Counted from the stretch's first letter, positions 1 to 8,067 are shown. The stretch is DNA of 64,000 nucleotides from Pseudomonas sp. ISL-84 (GCA_018613035.1 JAGGRA010000028.1:140546-204545), one strand, 5' to 3'. Notes: a model not told the origin generated them from the sequence alone. A program made the numbers and translations.

Positions 1-170
1 GTAATAGAATCTTTTTGCAATTCCTTTAAGTAAGAAAATCCCGGTTCCATTCCAATCATATGAGAGGTTAATAGAGCCAGGACATATGGTTTTCTGGGGA
101 ATCCGCCTCCACGGTGGTAAATCTCTTGCAGAGTGTGTTTGACCATTTCACTCTGCACAGCATTACCCAT
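1..170 (-). CDS. Unidentified protein in BMC operon, C-terminus cut by window edge
   Basis: An open frame starts with ATG at 170, two bases beyond the stop of the preceding shell gene, and runs off the left edge of the window (about 56 residues visible). The peptide begins MGNAVQSEMVKHTLQEIYHR and is followed by a Gly-rich turn (GGGFPRKPY). I do not recognise the family. The tight spacing makes it the next gene of the shell-protein operon, so it is probably either a cargo enzyme or another shell or assembly component. Most of the gene lies outside the window and its function cannot be given. Confidence 0.7.
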   Translation of the reverse strand, partial: MGNAVQSEMVKHTLQEIYHRGGGFPRKPYVLALLTSHMIGMEPGFSYLKELQKDSI

Positions 171-172
171 GC

Positions 173-457
173 TTATTCACCGATCTTTTTGGATAACAAT
201 GCTCTTTCAACCTCACTGTGAGGGCGGGGGATTACGTGTACGGATACCAGTTCACCCACACGGCTTGCAGCTTCTGCCCCTGCATCTGTTGCGGCTTTAA
301 CTGCCCCAACATCTCCTCTGACCATTACTGTAACTAGGCCAAATCCCACTTTTTCGTATCCGCAAATCTCTACATTTGCAGCTTTAACCATTGCATCAGC
401 AGCTTCAACAGCCCCGACAAGACCTTTTGTCTCAACTAAACCTAATGATTCTCCCAT
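173..457 (-). CDS. BMC-domain hexameric shell protein (BMC-H), Phe at the pore-loop position
   Basis: This is a 94-residue single-domain BMC protein of the PduA/EutM type. It shows the canonical order: [19 protein letters not shown], then [16 protein letters not shown], then [20 protein letters not shown], and the [12 protein letters not shown] tail. Such proteins form hexameric tiles of the microcompartment facet, and the loop after the KVG turn lines the central pore. Here that loop reads KVGFG, where PduA-type proteins usually have KIGSG, so Phe replaces the usual small Ser. The ATG at 457 has an AAGGAGG site. It is the fourth shell-like gene of the operon and is followed at 2 bp by the gene cut by the window edge. 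Confidence 0.95.
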   Translation of the reverse strand: MGESLGLVETKGLVGAVEAADAMVKAANVEICGYEKVGFGLVTVMVRGDVGAVKAATDAGAEAASRVGELVSVHVIPRPHSEVERALLSKKIGE

Positions 458-483
458 GATATTTCCTCCTTAAAATAGTGTTG

Positions 484-921
484 TTAATCTTTATCGCCAT
501 CCGCCCCGTTATTGCGTTTCTTCTTATCTTTCTTTTTTGAAGCTTCTTTTTGTTTGGTTTTGCTTCCGCTTTCTGCTTGGGCATCAGCCTTTTGTTCCGG
601 CTGGTTTTCTATGCCTTCTGCATTCTTCTCATTCAGCTTAAAATGGGGAAGCAGCTTGCCGGAAACCTCACTGTGAGCTCTTGGAATAACATGCGATGAT
701 ATCACTTTCCCAACCCTTTCAGCTGCATTTACTCCGGCATCAACCGCAGATTTTACGGCAGCCACGTCTCCATCAAAGTGAATCGTAACACCAAGATATC
801 CGTTGACCCCGATTACTTTTTCGATGCCTGCAATTTCTACATCAGCTGCCTTTACTGCAGCATCTGCAGCCGAAACCGCGGTAGTATAGCCAACTGTTTC
901 GATCAGTCCCAATGCCTGCAA
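484..921 (-). CDS. BMC-H shell protein with charged C-terminal extension
   Basis: The first ~90 residues form a BMC domain (LGLIETVGYTTAVSAADAAV ... HVIPRAHSEV). The last ~50 residues are a Glu/Gln/Lys-rich, probably disordered tail ending in a lysine cluster (KKKDKKKR) and an acidic tip. The pore region is longer than usual and lacks the KxGxG form (KVIGVNGYLGVTIHF), so its pore should differ from the two neighbouring hexamers. Start is TTG at 921 with a GGAGG site 8-9 bases upstream. Extended tails on BMC-H proteins are known in other shells and are usually placed on one face, where they may bind cargo; that role is an inference here. Confidence 0.9.
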   Translation of the reverse strand: MQALGLIETVGYTTAVSAADAAVKAADVEIAGIEKVIGVNGYLGVTIHFDGDVAAVKSAVDAGVNAAERVGKVISSHVIPRAHSEVSGKLLPHFKLNEKNAEGIENQPEQKADAQAESGSKTKQKEASKKKDKKKRNNGADGDKD

Positions 922-968
922 TTATGATGCCTCCTTCCAGGGGAATTAATAATTTCTTTTTTTTATTA

Positions 969-1955
969 TTACTTAATTCTTTCAGCTTCCTTTTTCAGAT
1001 CCTCTGAAATTTTGGAAACTGAATTATATTCTCCATAGATTAACAGGTAGTTTTTTTCAAAGGAGAATCCTGCAGATAGGGCCGGATTCCTTTTTAAATA
1101 ACGGTCAGCCAATAAAATGCCTGTATAATAATCGAATCCTTCAATCACTGCTGCACTACTAACGGATGCCTGAATGTCAAGCTGTTTCGTCAGCCATGGG
1201 CTTGGAGCCTTGGCTTTAAATACCTGGATTTTTTGATAAGATTTTTGGGTAATCTTTTTATAAAAAACCTTCACTGCTTCCAGAAGCACTTGTTCGTTGT
1301 CTTCATACAATTCCAAAACAAAACTCTGCCGGCTTTCCTTATCCCACGTTAAAAAATACTTGATGGAAGGGTATTCTCTTAAAAGGTCATTTAAGTAAAA
1401 AAGCTGTCCTGCCGTACATTTTTCGGAAGTGATGACGCCGATTGAATTTGACTTTAATGAACGCTGAAATGTATTTTCCATGCTTGAGTGCAAGTCATTG
1501 AAAAGCCATGCTTTAATGCCATCTGCTGTTTGACCAATTAGTTTGCTTTCTCTAACCGAGGGTTTCTGCTGAGAAGAAAAAGATTCATAGGAGCTTGCAG
1601 GCTTTTTGCCCTGGCTTAGGGATATGGTTTGCAGCTGCGCGAGAGGCTCTTTTGAATATTCTTTGGTTCCATTTTGGGAGCCGTTCAAAGCCTGTTGCGG
1701 CTTTACTTGTTTAGATACATGCGTTCTGAGATGAGAAACTGGAGCAACGGCAGCAACCGAAAGCCTCTTTTCCATTTTTGCACGCTGATAATTCGGACGG
1801 CTGATCCCCGGTATTACCTGTCTACTCTTTATATCCTTCACAGGCGGCTGTTCAGTTTTCTTTGCTTGAGTAGGTTTTGCCATAATAGGATTCACCTTTG
1901 GCTTTTGATACGGCTTCATGACTTCCTGGACCACACTTTTTATGAAATCCGACAC
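969..1955 (-). CDS. Shell-associated protein: N-terminal amphipathic helix, disordered linker, two diverged BMC-like modules
   Basis: This 328-residue protein has no family I can name outright. Residues 1-16 (MSDFIKSVVQEVMKPY) would form an amphipathic helix resembling encapsulation peptides. Residues ~17-165 are Pro/Gln/Lys/Ser-rich low-complexity linker. Residues ~170-236 and ~262-328 each follow the strand-helix rhythm of a BMC domain: AAVIEGFDYYTGILLADRYL lines up with the LGLIE..GL.AAIEAADAML segment, and LLIYGEYNSVSKI with [13 protein letters not shown]. Signature residues are mostly lost. Start is GTG at 1955 after AAAGGAGGTGG. It sits between two ordinary shell genes. I infer a scaffold or linker tying cargo to shell; an atypical tandem shell tile is the alternative. 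Confidence 0.6.
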   Translation of the reverse strand: MSDFIKSVVQEVMKPYQKPKVNPIMAKPTQAKKTEQPPVKDIKSRQVIPGISRPNYQRAKMEKRLSVAAVAPVSHLRTHVSKQVKPQQALNGSQNGTKEYSKEPLAQLQTISLSQGKKPASSYESFSSQQKPSVRESKLIGQTADGIKAWLFNDLHSSMENTFQRSLKSNSIGVITSEKCTAGQLFYLNDLLREYPSIKYFLTWDKESRQSFVLELYEDNEQVLLEAVKVFYKKITQKSYQKIQVFKAKAPSPWLTKQLDIQASVSSAAVIEGFDYYTGILLADRYLKRNPALSAGFSFEKNYLLIYGEYNSVSKISEDLKKEAERIK

Positions 1956-1971
1956 TCATTTTCCACCTCCT

Positions 1972-2235
1972 TTATAGGATTTTGCTCAGTTCAGAGTGGG
2001 GGCGAGGAATTACATTAGCTGAAACGAGTTCTCCGCCAGTCTTGCTGTTGGCGGTTTTCCCCACCTCTACAGCTGCTGTTACGGCTGCAACATCCCCTTC
2101 AACGATAACGGTCACAAGTCCCGATCCCACGCGTTTCATATCAACTAAACTTACATTTGCAGCTTTAGTCATTGAATCGAGCGCTTCAATCGCGGCTGTT
2201 AACCCCCTTGTTTCGATCATGCCAATTGCTTTCAT
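1972..2235 (-). CDS. BMC-H hexameric shell protein
   Basis: An 87-residue canonical BMC-H protein and the first shell gene of the operon. It shows IGMIETRGLTAAIEALDSM, a standard pore loop KRVGSG with Ser, the edge motif VIVEGDVAAVTAAVEVG, and [14 protein letters not shown] at the end. The ATG at 2235 follows AGGAGGATTAAA. It lies 59 bp after the UbiD-family gene, consistent with one transcript coupling the decarboxylase to the shell. No pentamer (BMC-P) or trimer (BMC-T) with a clear signature is in the window, so a complete shell would need genes to the left. Confidence 0.95.
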   Translation of the reverse strand: MKAIGMIETRGLTAAIEALDSMTKAANVSLVDMKRVGSGLVTVIVEGDVAAVTAAVEVGKTANSKTGGELVSANVIPRPHSELSKIL

Positions 2236-2294
2236 TTTAATCCTCCTCTATAGAGACAGCGGAAGGTGCTATTTTTTAAGCTTATTTGAAATTG

Positions 2295-3632
2295 CTATAA
2301 ATAGTCTTCAAGATTCACTTCAAATGGAATCGATGTTCTCTTAAATAACTCTTCCTTTCCAAGCGGATAAGTAGCGTCAATTCCCATTTTGTCGGTAGTT
2401 CCCTTTAAATGGTGAGAAGATTCCAGCGGAGATCCTTTTGCACCAGGGACAATAAAGACATCATCAGAAGCCTGAACTCTGGTTGCTATGGCCCATTCCA
2501 CATCGTCCGAATCAAAAATGTCCACATCATCATTCACAACTACTACATGCTTCAAATCTTTATCACTGGCAAAAGCGGCCAGTGCAGCCTGTTTTCCATC
2601 CCCTTCATGCTTTTTTTCAATTTGGATTACCGCATGATATCGAGCTACGCCTCCCATGGGGATATGGACTGCTTTTATATTGGGAACAACCTGCCTGACC
2701 GTACTGAATAGGGTTGCCTCCCTGACCAATGCCATTGGAAGCCTTTCTTCGTAGCTTGAAGGGAAAATAGTCTGAGCGATCGCATCATTACGGTAAGTAA
2801 CAGCAGAAAATTCAACGATCGGCTGAGGAGTTCGGGTTCCATAGTAGCCTGCCAATTCACCAAATGGCCCTTCCATTTCTCTTTCATGAGGAAGCATCCG
2901 GCCTTCAAGAACAATCTCGGCCTCAGCCAGGACTTCCAAATCTACTGTTTTGCATGGTACAACATCAAGGGATTGTCCAAGTAATGCACCTGCCACATCC
3001 AATTTATCTGTATGGTAGAGATGTGTGCTGATCTGGGAACTCAAGACAACAGCAGGTACAACACCGAACATAACTGCCACGTCCATTGGTTCTCCCATTT
3101 TTTCATAGTGTGTATACTGTTCCAATAATTCGGGAGAAGTGATGAGAATATTGGTACGGTTTCCGCCCAAATATTGCATCCTTCTGATCGAGGTATATCG
3201 TTTCTTGCCTGTCAAATCTTTCACTACAAGAATGCCTGAAACATAGTAAGCGCCGGAGTCTTCCGCATGATAGGTTGGAATTGGAAACAAATCTGCCAGA
3301 TCAAAATCCCCTGTCACCAGATTTTCCTGAACGGGTCCGGTTTGCTTAAGTGTTGTTGGAATGGGATTGACGATCGATTCGATTATTTTAGGAATCAGGT
3401 CAGATGCCGTAATCCCCATGCTATCTGCGAGCAGATCCCTGTCTCCTCCAAGTCCGGCAGCCATCGGGGTGTGATAGCCCTTTATTTTTTCAAACAGAAA
3501 AGGTTCTCTTCCATTTCTGGCATTAACCACAGCACCAAGCTCATATAAAGGATCCACTTCTTTTCTAACCCGGTGAAGCAAGCCTCTTCCTTCCCAATTG
3601 TCCAAAAGTGCCCTCATTGTTACAGGGTTCAT
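2295..3632 (-). CDS. UbiD-family prenyl-FMN-dependent (de)carboxylase
   Basis: A 445-residue UbiD-family enzyme. These enzymes use prenylated FMN made by UbiX to decarboxylate, or in reverse carboxylate, aromatic, heteroaromatic or alpha,beta-unsaturated acids. The family segment HEREMEGPFGELAGYYG, carrying the Glu residues used in catalysis, lies near residue 255, with IRRMQYLGGNRTNI near 155. The ATG at 3632 overlaps the stop of the upstream UbiX gene (ATGA), which suggests translational coupling. The substrate is not evident. The permease, amidohydrolase and amidase around it suggest an N-heterocyclic carboxylate rather than ubiquinone or menaquinone precursors. No encapsulation peptide is obvious. 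Confidence 0.92.
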   Translation of the reverse strand: MNPVTMRALLDNWEGRGLLHRVRKEVDPLYELGAVVNARNGREPFLFEKIKGYHTPMAAGLGGDRDLLADSMGITASDLIPKIIESIVNPIPTTLKQTGPVQENLVTGDFDLADLFPIPTYHAEDSGAYYVSGILVVKDLTGKKRYTSIRRMQYLGGNRTNILITSPELLEQYTHYEKMGEPMDVAVMFGVVPAVVLSSQISTHLYHTDKLDVAGALLGQSLDVVPCKTVDLEVLAEAEIVLEGRMLPHEREMEGPFGELAGYYGTRTPQPIVEFSAVTYRNDAIAQTIFPSSYEERLPMALVREATLFSTVRQVVPNIKAVHIPMGGVARYHAVIQIEKKHEGDGKQAALAAFASDKDLKHVVVVNDDVDIFDSDDVEWAIATRVQASDDVFIVPGAKGSPLESSHHLKGTTDKMGIDATYPLGKEELFKRTSIPFEVNLEDYL

Positions 3633-4216
3633 TGTGCCTCACCCCATCTTTCCAAAAGCTGATGATCGATATCCAGCATATCCAAAATACGGGCGACCAT
3701 AAAATTGGCCAGCTCCCATATTTCTGTTGGCTTATGGTAAAAGCCTGGTGATGCCGGCATGATGCATGCTCCGCTTTCAGCGAGAGCCGTCATGTTGCGC
3801 AAATGAATTAAATGGAAAGGAGCTTCCCGCGGAACAATAATAAACTTCCTGTTTTCTTTTAGCACTACACTCGCTGCCCTGCTTAGAAGAGTGTCTCCCA
3901 CTCCATTTGCAATTGCACCCAATGTATTCATGGAACAAGGAACAATAACCATCCCATCTGTCTGAAAAGAGCCGCTCGCAACCGAGGCAAAAAGGTTCCG
4001 GTTGCTATGTATAGTGGCATATTCCTTGAGCTCCTCCATCTTGACTCCGCATTCAAATTGCATGACCTTTTCTCCCATCTCCGTTGCAATCAAATGCGTG
4101 TCTATTCCCAGTTGGTGGAGGGCGCGGATCAATGTATATCCGTACAGTGATCCGCTTGCCCCGGTAATTCCCACTAATATCCGCTTTTTTCTTTCGGATG
4201 TAAGTGATTTAGACAA
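3629..4216 (-). CDS. ubiX: UbiX-family flavin prenyltransferase
   Basis: This 195-residue protein has the UbiX N-terminal nucleotide-binding segment VGITGASGSLYGYTLI and the conserved PREAPFHLIHLRNM and MPASPGFYHKP motifs. UbiX joins a dimethylallyl group to FMN, giving the cofactor that the partner UbiD enzyme needs. The start is TTG at 4216, inside the last codons of the upstream amidase, with the UbiD gene overlapping its own stop. This tight UbiX-UbiD pairing is typical of dedicated cofactor supply for one UbiD enzyme. Confidence 0.93.
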   Translation of the reverse strand: MSKSLTSERKKRILVGITGASGSLYGYTLIRALHQLGIDTHLIATEMGEKVMQFECGVKMEELKEYATIHSNRNLFASVASGSFQTDGMVIVPCSMNTLGAIANGVGDTLLSRAASVVLKENRKFIIVPREAPFHLIHLRNMTALAESGACIMPASPGFYHKPTEIWELANFMVARILDMLDIDHQLLERWGEAQ

Positions 4217-4799
4217 CTTTATTGTCTTGGGAGAACTTCTTTTTAGCCAAATCCTTATAATCTTCAGTTGTTAAAATATCCCCAAAGATGTCAATATCAC
4301 GCAAACCTGAAACATGCATATCATCGTCCTGAGAGGCAGTTCCATCTGAAATGCAGATAACGTTATAGCCATGATATAAAGCATCAGACGCAGTGCTTCG
4401 CACACAGACATTCGTCCAAACACCTGTTAACACGACCGTATCAATTTCTTCCTCTCTTAAGAAGAGGTCGAAATCTGTGTAGCTGAATGCGCTGTGACGT
4501 CTTTTTTGCACAACATAGTCACCTTTGCTTTCATCAGGCTGCAGTTCAGGAATGAACTGGGAACCCCATGTACCTTTTACTGCATGAACTGGCCGCACCC
4601 GGAAATCGCGGTCATTTTTACGATGAGCTTCCTGGACATGGACTACCTGAATATTATTTTCATGTGCAAACTCAATAAGCTCCTGAATTTTTGGAACGAT
4701 TTTTTCGCCGTTTTCGCAGCGCAAAGCTGCTTTTTCCCCGATAAAATCATTCAGCATATCAATAATAACCACACAATGCTTATTTCCTCTGAGTTCCAT
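4209..4799 (-). CDS. Isochorismatase-fold cysteine hydrolase (probable ureido/amide hydrolase)
   Basis: A 196-residue cysteine hydrolase of the isochorismatase superfamily. The catalytic triad is visible as Asp14 (IIDMLNDF), Lys99 (VVQKRRHSAF) and Cys132 (GVWTNVCVRSTA). Relatives in pyrimidine and triazine pathways, such as RutB, N-carbamoylsarcosine amidase and biuret hydrolase, cleave ureido or amide bonds with release of ammonia and CO2. Its place between a ring-opening amidohydrolase and a decarboxylase fits that kind of reaction, though sequence alone does not fix the substrate. The ATG at 4799 follows AGAGGTTGGG. Confidence 0.88.
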   Translation of the reverse strand: MELRGNKHCVVIIDMLNDFIGEKAALRCENGEKIVPKIQELIEFAHENNIQVVHVQEAHRKNDRDFRVRPVHAVKGTWGSQFIPELQPDESKGDYVVQKRRHSAFSYTDFDLFLREEEIDTVVLTGVWTNVCVRSTASDALYHGYNVICISDGTASQDDDMHVSGLRDIDIFGDILTTEDYKDLAKKKFSQDNKVV

Positions 4800-4861
4800 C
4801 CAATCCCAACCTCTCTCTATATTGTTATCTCTTTAATACTTTACTGTTGATTTTTGATCTA

Positions 4862-4980
4862 GAAGCTCAGGACTAGCTGGCGGTCCGGGACTAAGCCTGC
4901 AGGATTTCCTCTTAACTCGAACCTCCAGCTGGGACATTGATCAACAGGGTTCCAAAATCAACAAAGAGCTTTAACAGAGC
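4862..4980. repeat. Truncated copy of dispersed Bacillaceae-type intergenic repeat
   Basis: The 119 bp between the amidohydrolase and amidase genes end in the same module (ATCAACAGGGT..., then CTTTAACAGAGC) that closes the longer copies near 10219 and 16423. The 5' half is shortened and diverged (CTGGCGGTCCGGGACTAAG). It lies inside the putative BMC operon, immediately before the amidohydrolase stop codon region. Confidence 0.7.
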
Positions 4981-4981
4981 T

Positions 4982-6439
4982 TTATTGTTTAACTGCTTCT
5001 TTGGAAGCTACCTTCACTTCATTGTATTTCTCATATTTAAAGGTTCTCTCCAGGCGCTGAATGCTTTGACGAGGTACAAATTCTCCGTATCCGGCTTCGC
5101 CCAGAATACCTTTATCCTCTTCAAAGACAGTATTACCACGGACAATCGTCTGTACCGGCTTTCCTTTAAGCTTCATGCCATGGAGCGGATTATATTTAGC
5201 CATGGATTCTGTTTTTTGCTCATCAATAACATATTCTTTGTTTAGATCAATGACTGTGAAGTCGGCATCAGCACCAATTTCCATAGAACCTTTTTTCGGA
5301 TAAATGCCATAGTGGATTGCTGCATTTCGGCTTGTAACCTCAACAAAGCGGGAAAGGGATAACCGGCCTTTGTTTAATCCTTCACTCACAAGGATTGGGA
5401 CCATTGTTTCCACACCTGGAATTCCTGGGAAGGTATTCCAGATTGTTGCACCTGGATAGTCTTTTTCTGTAGCAATTTCATATGGGGCATGGTCTGTTCC
5501 AACAAAATCAATTGTTCCATCAGCAAGTGCCTGCCAGTGAGACTCATTGTCTTCTTTTCCGCGCAATGGAGGTGCGATTTTTGCATATGCTCCGCGTTCA
5601 GTCATAGCATCCTTGGCATTTAGCACCAAATAATGAGGGCAAGTTTCTGCAGTTACTTTGACACCGCGTTTCTTTGCTGCTTTTACTAGCTCCACGCCTT
5701 CCTTTGTGCTCATATGTACTACATGAACACGTGCATCTGTTGCTTCTGCAAAGCTGAGGATTAACTCAATTGCCACTTTTTCAGCAAGACTGGAACGTGC
5801 TTCCGCCCATGCAGGACCATCCATTCTGCCTTCTTTCTCAAGCTTTTTGGAATAGAAGGTGCATATATCATAATTTTCAGCATGAACGCCAATTGGAAGG
5901 CCTGTTTTGGCTACATTGCTGAAAATCTCCAGCATTTCAGCATCTGAGACTTTAGGGAAGGTTGGCACTGAAGGGGTCATATAAACCTTGAATGCAACAA
6001 CCCCTTGATCAATCTGAGGATAAATATTGTCAATCCATCCTTCACGGGCATCCTCACCAGTCATTCCGCCCCAGAAGCAATAATCTATATAAGCCTGATC
6101 CCGGATTGGCGCAATTTTCTTATTAAAGCTCTCGCCATCACGGACAGAAGGTTTACTGCAGCAAGGCATATCAATGATGGTAGTTAAACCGCCGGCAGCA
6201 GCAGATCGGCTGCCTGTCGCGAATGTTTCCCTGTGGGTAAAACCGGGATCCATGAAATGGGTGTGTGGATCGATACAGCCTGGCACAACGAGCTTTCCAT
6301 CAATATCAATCACTTTTTTTGCATTAAGGAAGCTAATTTCATTGGTATACCCTACAATCTTCCCATCGTTTACCAGAATGTTTGTTAATACTTGACGATC
6401 TCCCTGAGGAATATTTGCGTTTTTCAAAATTAAATCCAT
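4982..6439 (-). CDS. Allantoinase/dihydropyrimidinase-type cyclic amidohydrolase
   Basis: A 485-residue metal-dependent amidohydrolase. The binuclear metal site is complete: His59 and His61 (DPHTHF), Lys151 for carbamylation (AFKVYM), His186 (GVHAENYD), His242 (VVHMST) and Asp316 (GTDHAP). The DPGFTHRETF and GGLTTIIDMP segments are closest in style to allantoinase, but hydantoinase or dihydropyrimidinase activity cannot be excluded. These enzymes hydrolyse a cyclic amide or ureide to an open ureido acid, a natural substrate for the isochorismatase-fold enzyme encoded next. The ATG at 6439 has an upstream AGGAG. No uricase or allantoate hydrolase is visible nearby. Confidence 0.9.
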   Translation of the reverse strand: MDLILKNANIPQGDRQVLTNILVNDGKIVGYTNEISFLNAKKVIDIDGKLVVPGCIDPHTHFMDPGFTHRETFATGSRSAAAGGLTTIIDMPCCSKPSVRDGESFNKKIAPIRDQAYIDYCFWGGMTGEDAREGWIDNIYPQIDQGVVAFKVYMTPSVPTFPKVSDAEMLEIFSNVAKTGLPIGVHAENYDICTFYSKKLEKEGRMDGPAWAEARSSLAEKVAIELILSFAEATDARVHVVHMSTKEGVELVKAAKKRGVKVTAETCPHYLVLNAKDAMTERGAYAKIAPPLRGKEDNESHWQALADGTIDFVGTDHAPYEIATEKDYPGATIWNTFPGIPGVETMVPILVSEGLNKGRLSLSRFVEVTSRNAAIHYGIYPKKGSMEIGADADFTVIDLNKEYVIDEQKTESMAKYNPLHGMKLKGKPVQTIVRGNTVFEEDKGILGEAGYGEFVPRQSIQRLERTFKYEKYNEVKVASKEAVKQ

Positions 6440-6502
6440 TTACCCTGCTCCTATCTATTATTTAGATTTCTGCTTCATGGCAGATTGAAAGAAATAATTC
6501 TA

Positions 6503-7831
6503 TTAAATCGCTTCAGCTGAGTGATCACTCTTCAGCTGTTCGATTCTTTCTCTATCACTTATATTTAATTCTTTGTGATTAAATACCAAATTTAATAAAA
6601 TTGCCGTAATACTTCCTAGTACAATTCCATTTTCCACTAGTAAACGGGCACTAGTAGGGAGACTTTCGAAGATTTGCGGAACTACGGCTGAGCCCAGTCC
6701 AATACCTATTGAACAGGCCACAATCAGCAGGTTTTCATTTTTGGAGAAATCTACGGATGAAAGCATTCTAATACCTGAGGATATAACCATACCAAACATT
6801 GGGATCATGGCCCCGCCCAGAACAGCCATAGGAATTATCGTTGTTAAAGCAGCTACTTTTGGCAAAAGCCCAAGAACCATGAGAATGACTCCAGCAGCGA
6901 TAACGACATTCCTGGTCTTTACCTTGGTGAGGGCAACAAGGCCCACGTTCTGTGAAAAAGAAGTATATGGAAAAGCATTAAAAATGCCTCCTATTGCAAC
7001 AGCAAGCCCTTCAGCCCGCAGTCCCTTCTTAATATCTTTGGAGTCTAGCTTTCTATCACACACATCACCAAGTGCCAAAAATACCCCTGTAGACTCTATC
7101 ATGCTTACAACGGCAACAAGAGTCATCGTAAGGATTGCAGATGCATTGAAGGTCGGAAAGCCGAAATAAAATGGCTGGACAACATGAAACCAGGAGGCAT
7201 TCGAAACTTCCGACAAGTTTACCTGCCCCATAAAATAAGCAACAATAGTGCCTGCGATGAGTGAAAGCAAGACAGAAATGGCTCTCATATACCCTTTAAA
7301 TAATCGGTTCATGACAATAATCAGCACAAGGGTAAAGACGGCAAGAAACAGATTTTTTCCACTTCCATAATCCGGTGATCCTAGTCCGCCAGCTGCATTA
7401 TTCATCGCAACCGGAATAAGTGAAACCCCTATTATCGCCACAACCGAACCTGTAACAACAGGCGGGAAAAAGCGCATGATTTTACTCATAAACTGGGACA
7501 AAATCATAACGATGATGCCCGAAGCGATAATGGCGCCATAAATGGCAGTAATCCCCTGCAGATTGCCAATGGCGATCATCGGGCCTACTGCTGTAAACGT
7601 ACACCCCAGAATTACAGGCAGTTTTATGCCAAAATGCTTCCCGCCTATCACTTGAAGCAAAGTGGCAATCCCGCAAGTAAATAAATCGATTGAAATCAAG
7701 TAAGCAAGCTGCTGAGCGTTCAAGCCAATTGCAGGGCCTACGATTAGCGGTACAATCACAGCTCCCGCATACATGGCCAGTACATGCTGAAACCCTAAAG
7801 TCCCTACCTTCCAAGGATTTAATTTTTCCAA
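6503..7831 (-). CDS. NCS2 nucleobase:cation symporter (xanthine/uracil permease type)
   Basis: This is a polytopic membrane protein of the nucleobase-ascorbate/NCS2 family (PbuX, PucJ, UraA relatives), with about 12-14 hydrophobic segments. It has FQHVLAMYAGAVIVPLIVG at the N-terminus and a signature-like segment FNAFPYTSFSQNVGLVALTKV in the middle. It should import a purine or pyrimidine base with protons. I prefer TTG at 7831, which sits six bases after GGAGGGG. The frame stays open to an upstream TTG at 7885, whose spacing to AGGAGG is too long (~15). It is first in the operon leading to the shell genes, after an attenuator-like hairpin. Confidence 0.9.
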   Translation of the reverse strand: MEKLNPWKVGTLGFQHVLAMYAGAVIVPLIVGPAIGLNAQQLAYLISIDLFTCGIATLLQVIGGKHFGIKLPVILGCTFTAVGPMIAIGNLQGITAIYGAIIASGIIVMILSQFMSKIMRFFPPVVTGSVVAIIGVSLIPVAMNNAAGGLGSPDYGSGKNLFLAVFTLVLIIVMNRLFKGYMRAISVLLSLIAGTIVAYFMGQVNLSEVSNASWFHVVQPFYFGFPTFNASAILTMTLVAVVSMIESTGVFLALGDVCDRKLDSKDIKKGLRAEGLAVAIGGIFNAFPYTSFSQNVGLVALTKVKTRNVVIAAGVILMVLGLLPKVAALTTIIPMAVLGGAMIPMFGMVISSGIRMLSSVDFSKNENLLIVACSIGIGLGSAVVPQIFESLPTSARLLVENGIVLGSITAILLNLVFNHKELNISDRERIEQLKSDHSAEAI

Positions 7832-7917
7832 AAGCTTCCCCTCCAGGTTTTTTCTTTTGTTTTCTTTTGCATGGACCAGCAACAACGAATGTCCAAATCA
7901 CCTCCTTAAAAAAAGAT

Positions 7918-7976
7918 ATAAAAAAAACCGCAGCAATAGAACTCATCACAAACGGATGATCTATTACTGCGGTTTC
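7918..7976 (-). terminator. Rho-independent terminator or attenuator upstream of the NCS2 permease
   Basis: Read on the minus strand, AAACCGCAG-AATAG arms (7925-7939 and 7961-7975) form a long stem followed by an eight-T run. It lies ~90 nt after the DUF2294 stop and ~90 nt before the permease start, so it either ends the upstream gene or is a conditional attenuator in the permease leader. A small hairpin upstream (around 8001-8016) exposes CGGTT in its loop, complementary to AACCG in the 5' arm. Confidence 0.75.
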
Positions 7977-8067
7977 ATAAAGCTTTCGGTAAACAAAAGC
8001 TGAAGGAACCGCCTTCATATGGATTTAAGATAAATGCGTAATACACAGCTATCCCAAATATAATCTT

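Noticed and set aside
1674..2344. Plus-strand frames opposite the shell genes
   Set aside because: Antisense shadows of clearly coding BMC genes; no binding site or family similarity.
7482..8018. 178-residue frame on the minus strand over the permease start
   Set aside because: It is a shadow frame across the permease leader and terminator, rich in Cys/Arg and without family features; the NCS2 frame is clearly coding.
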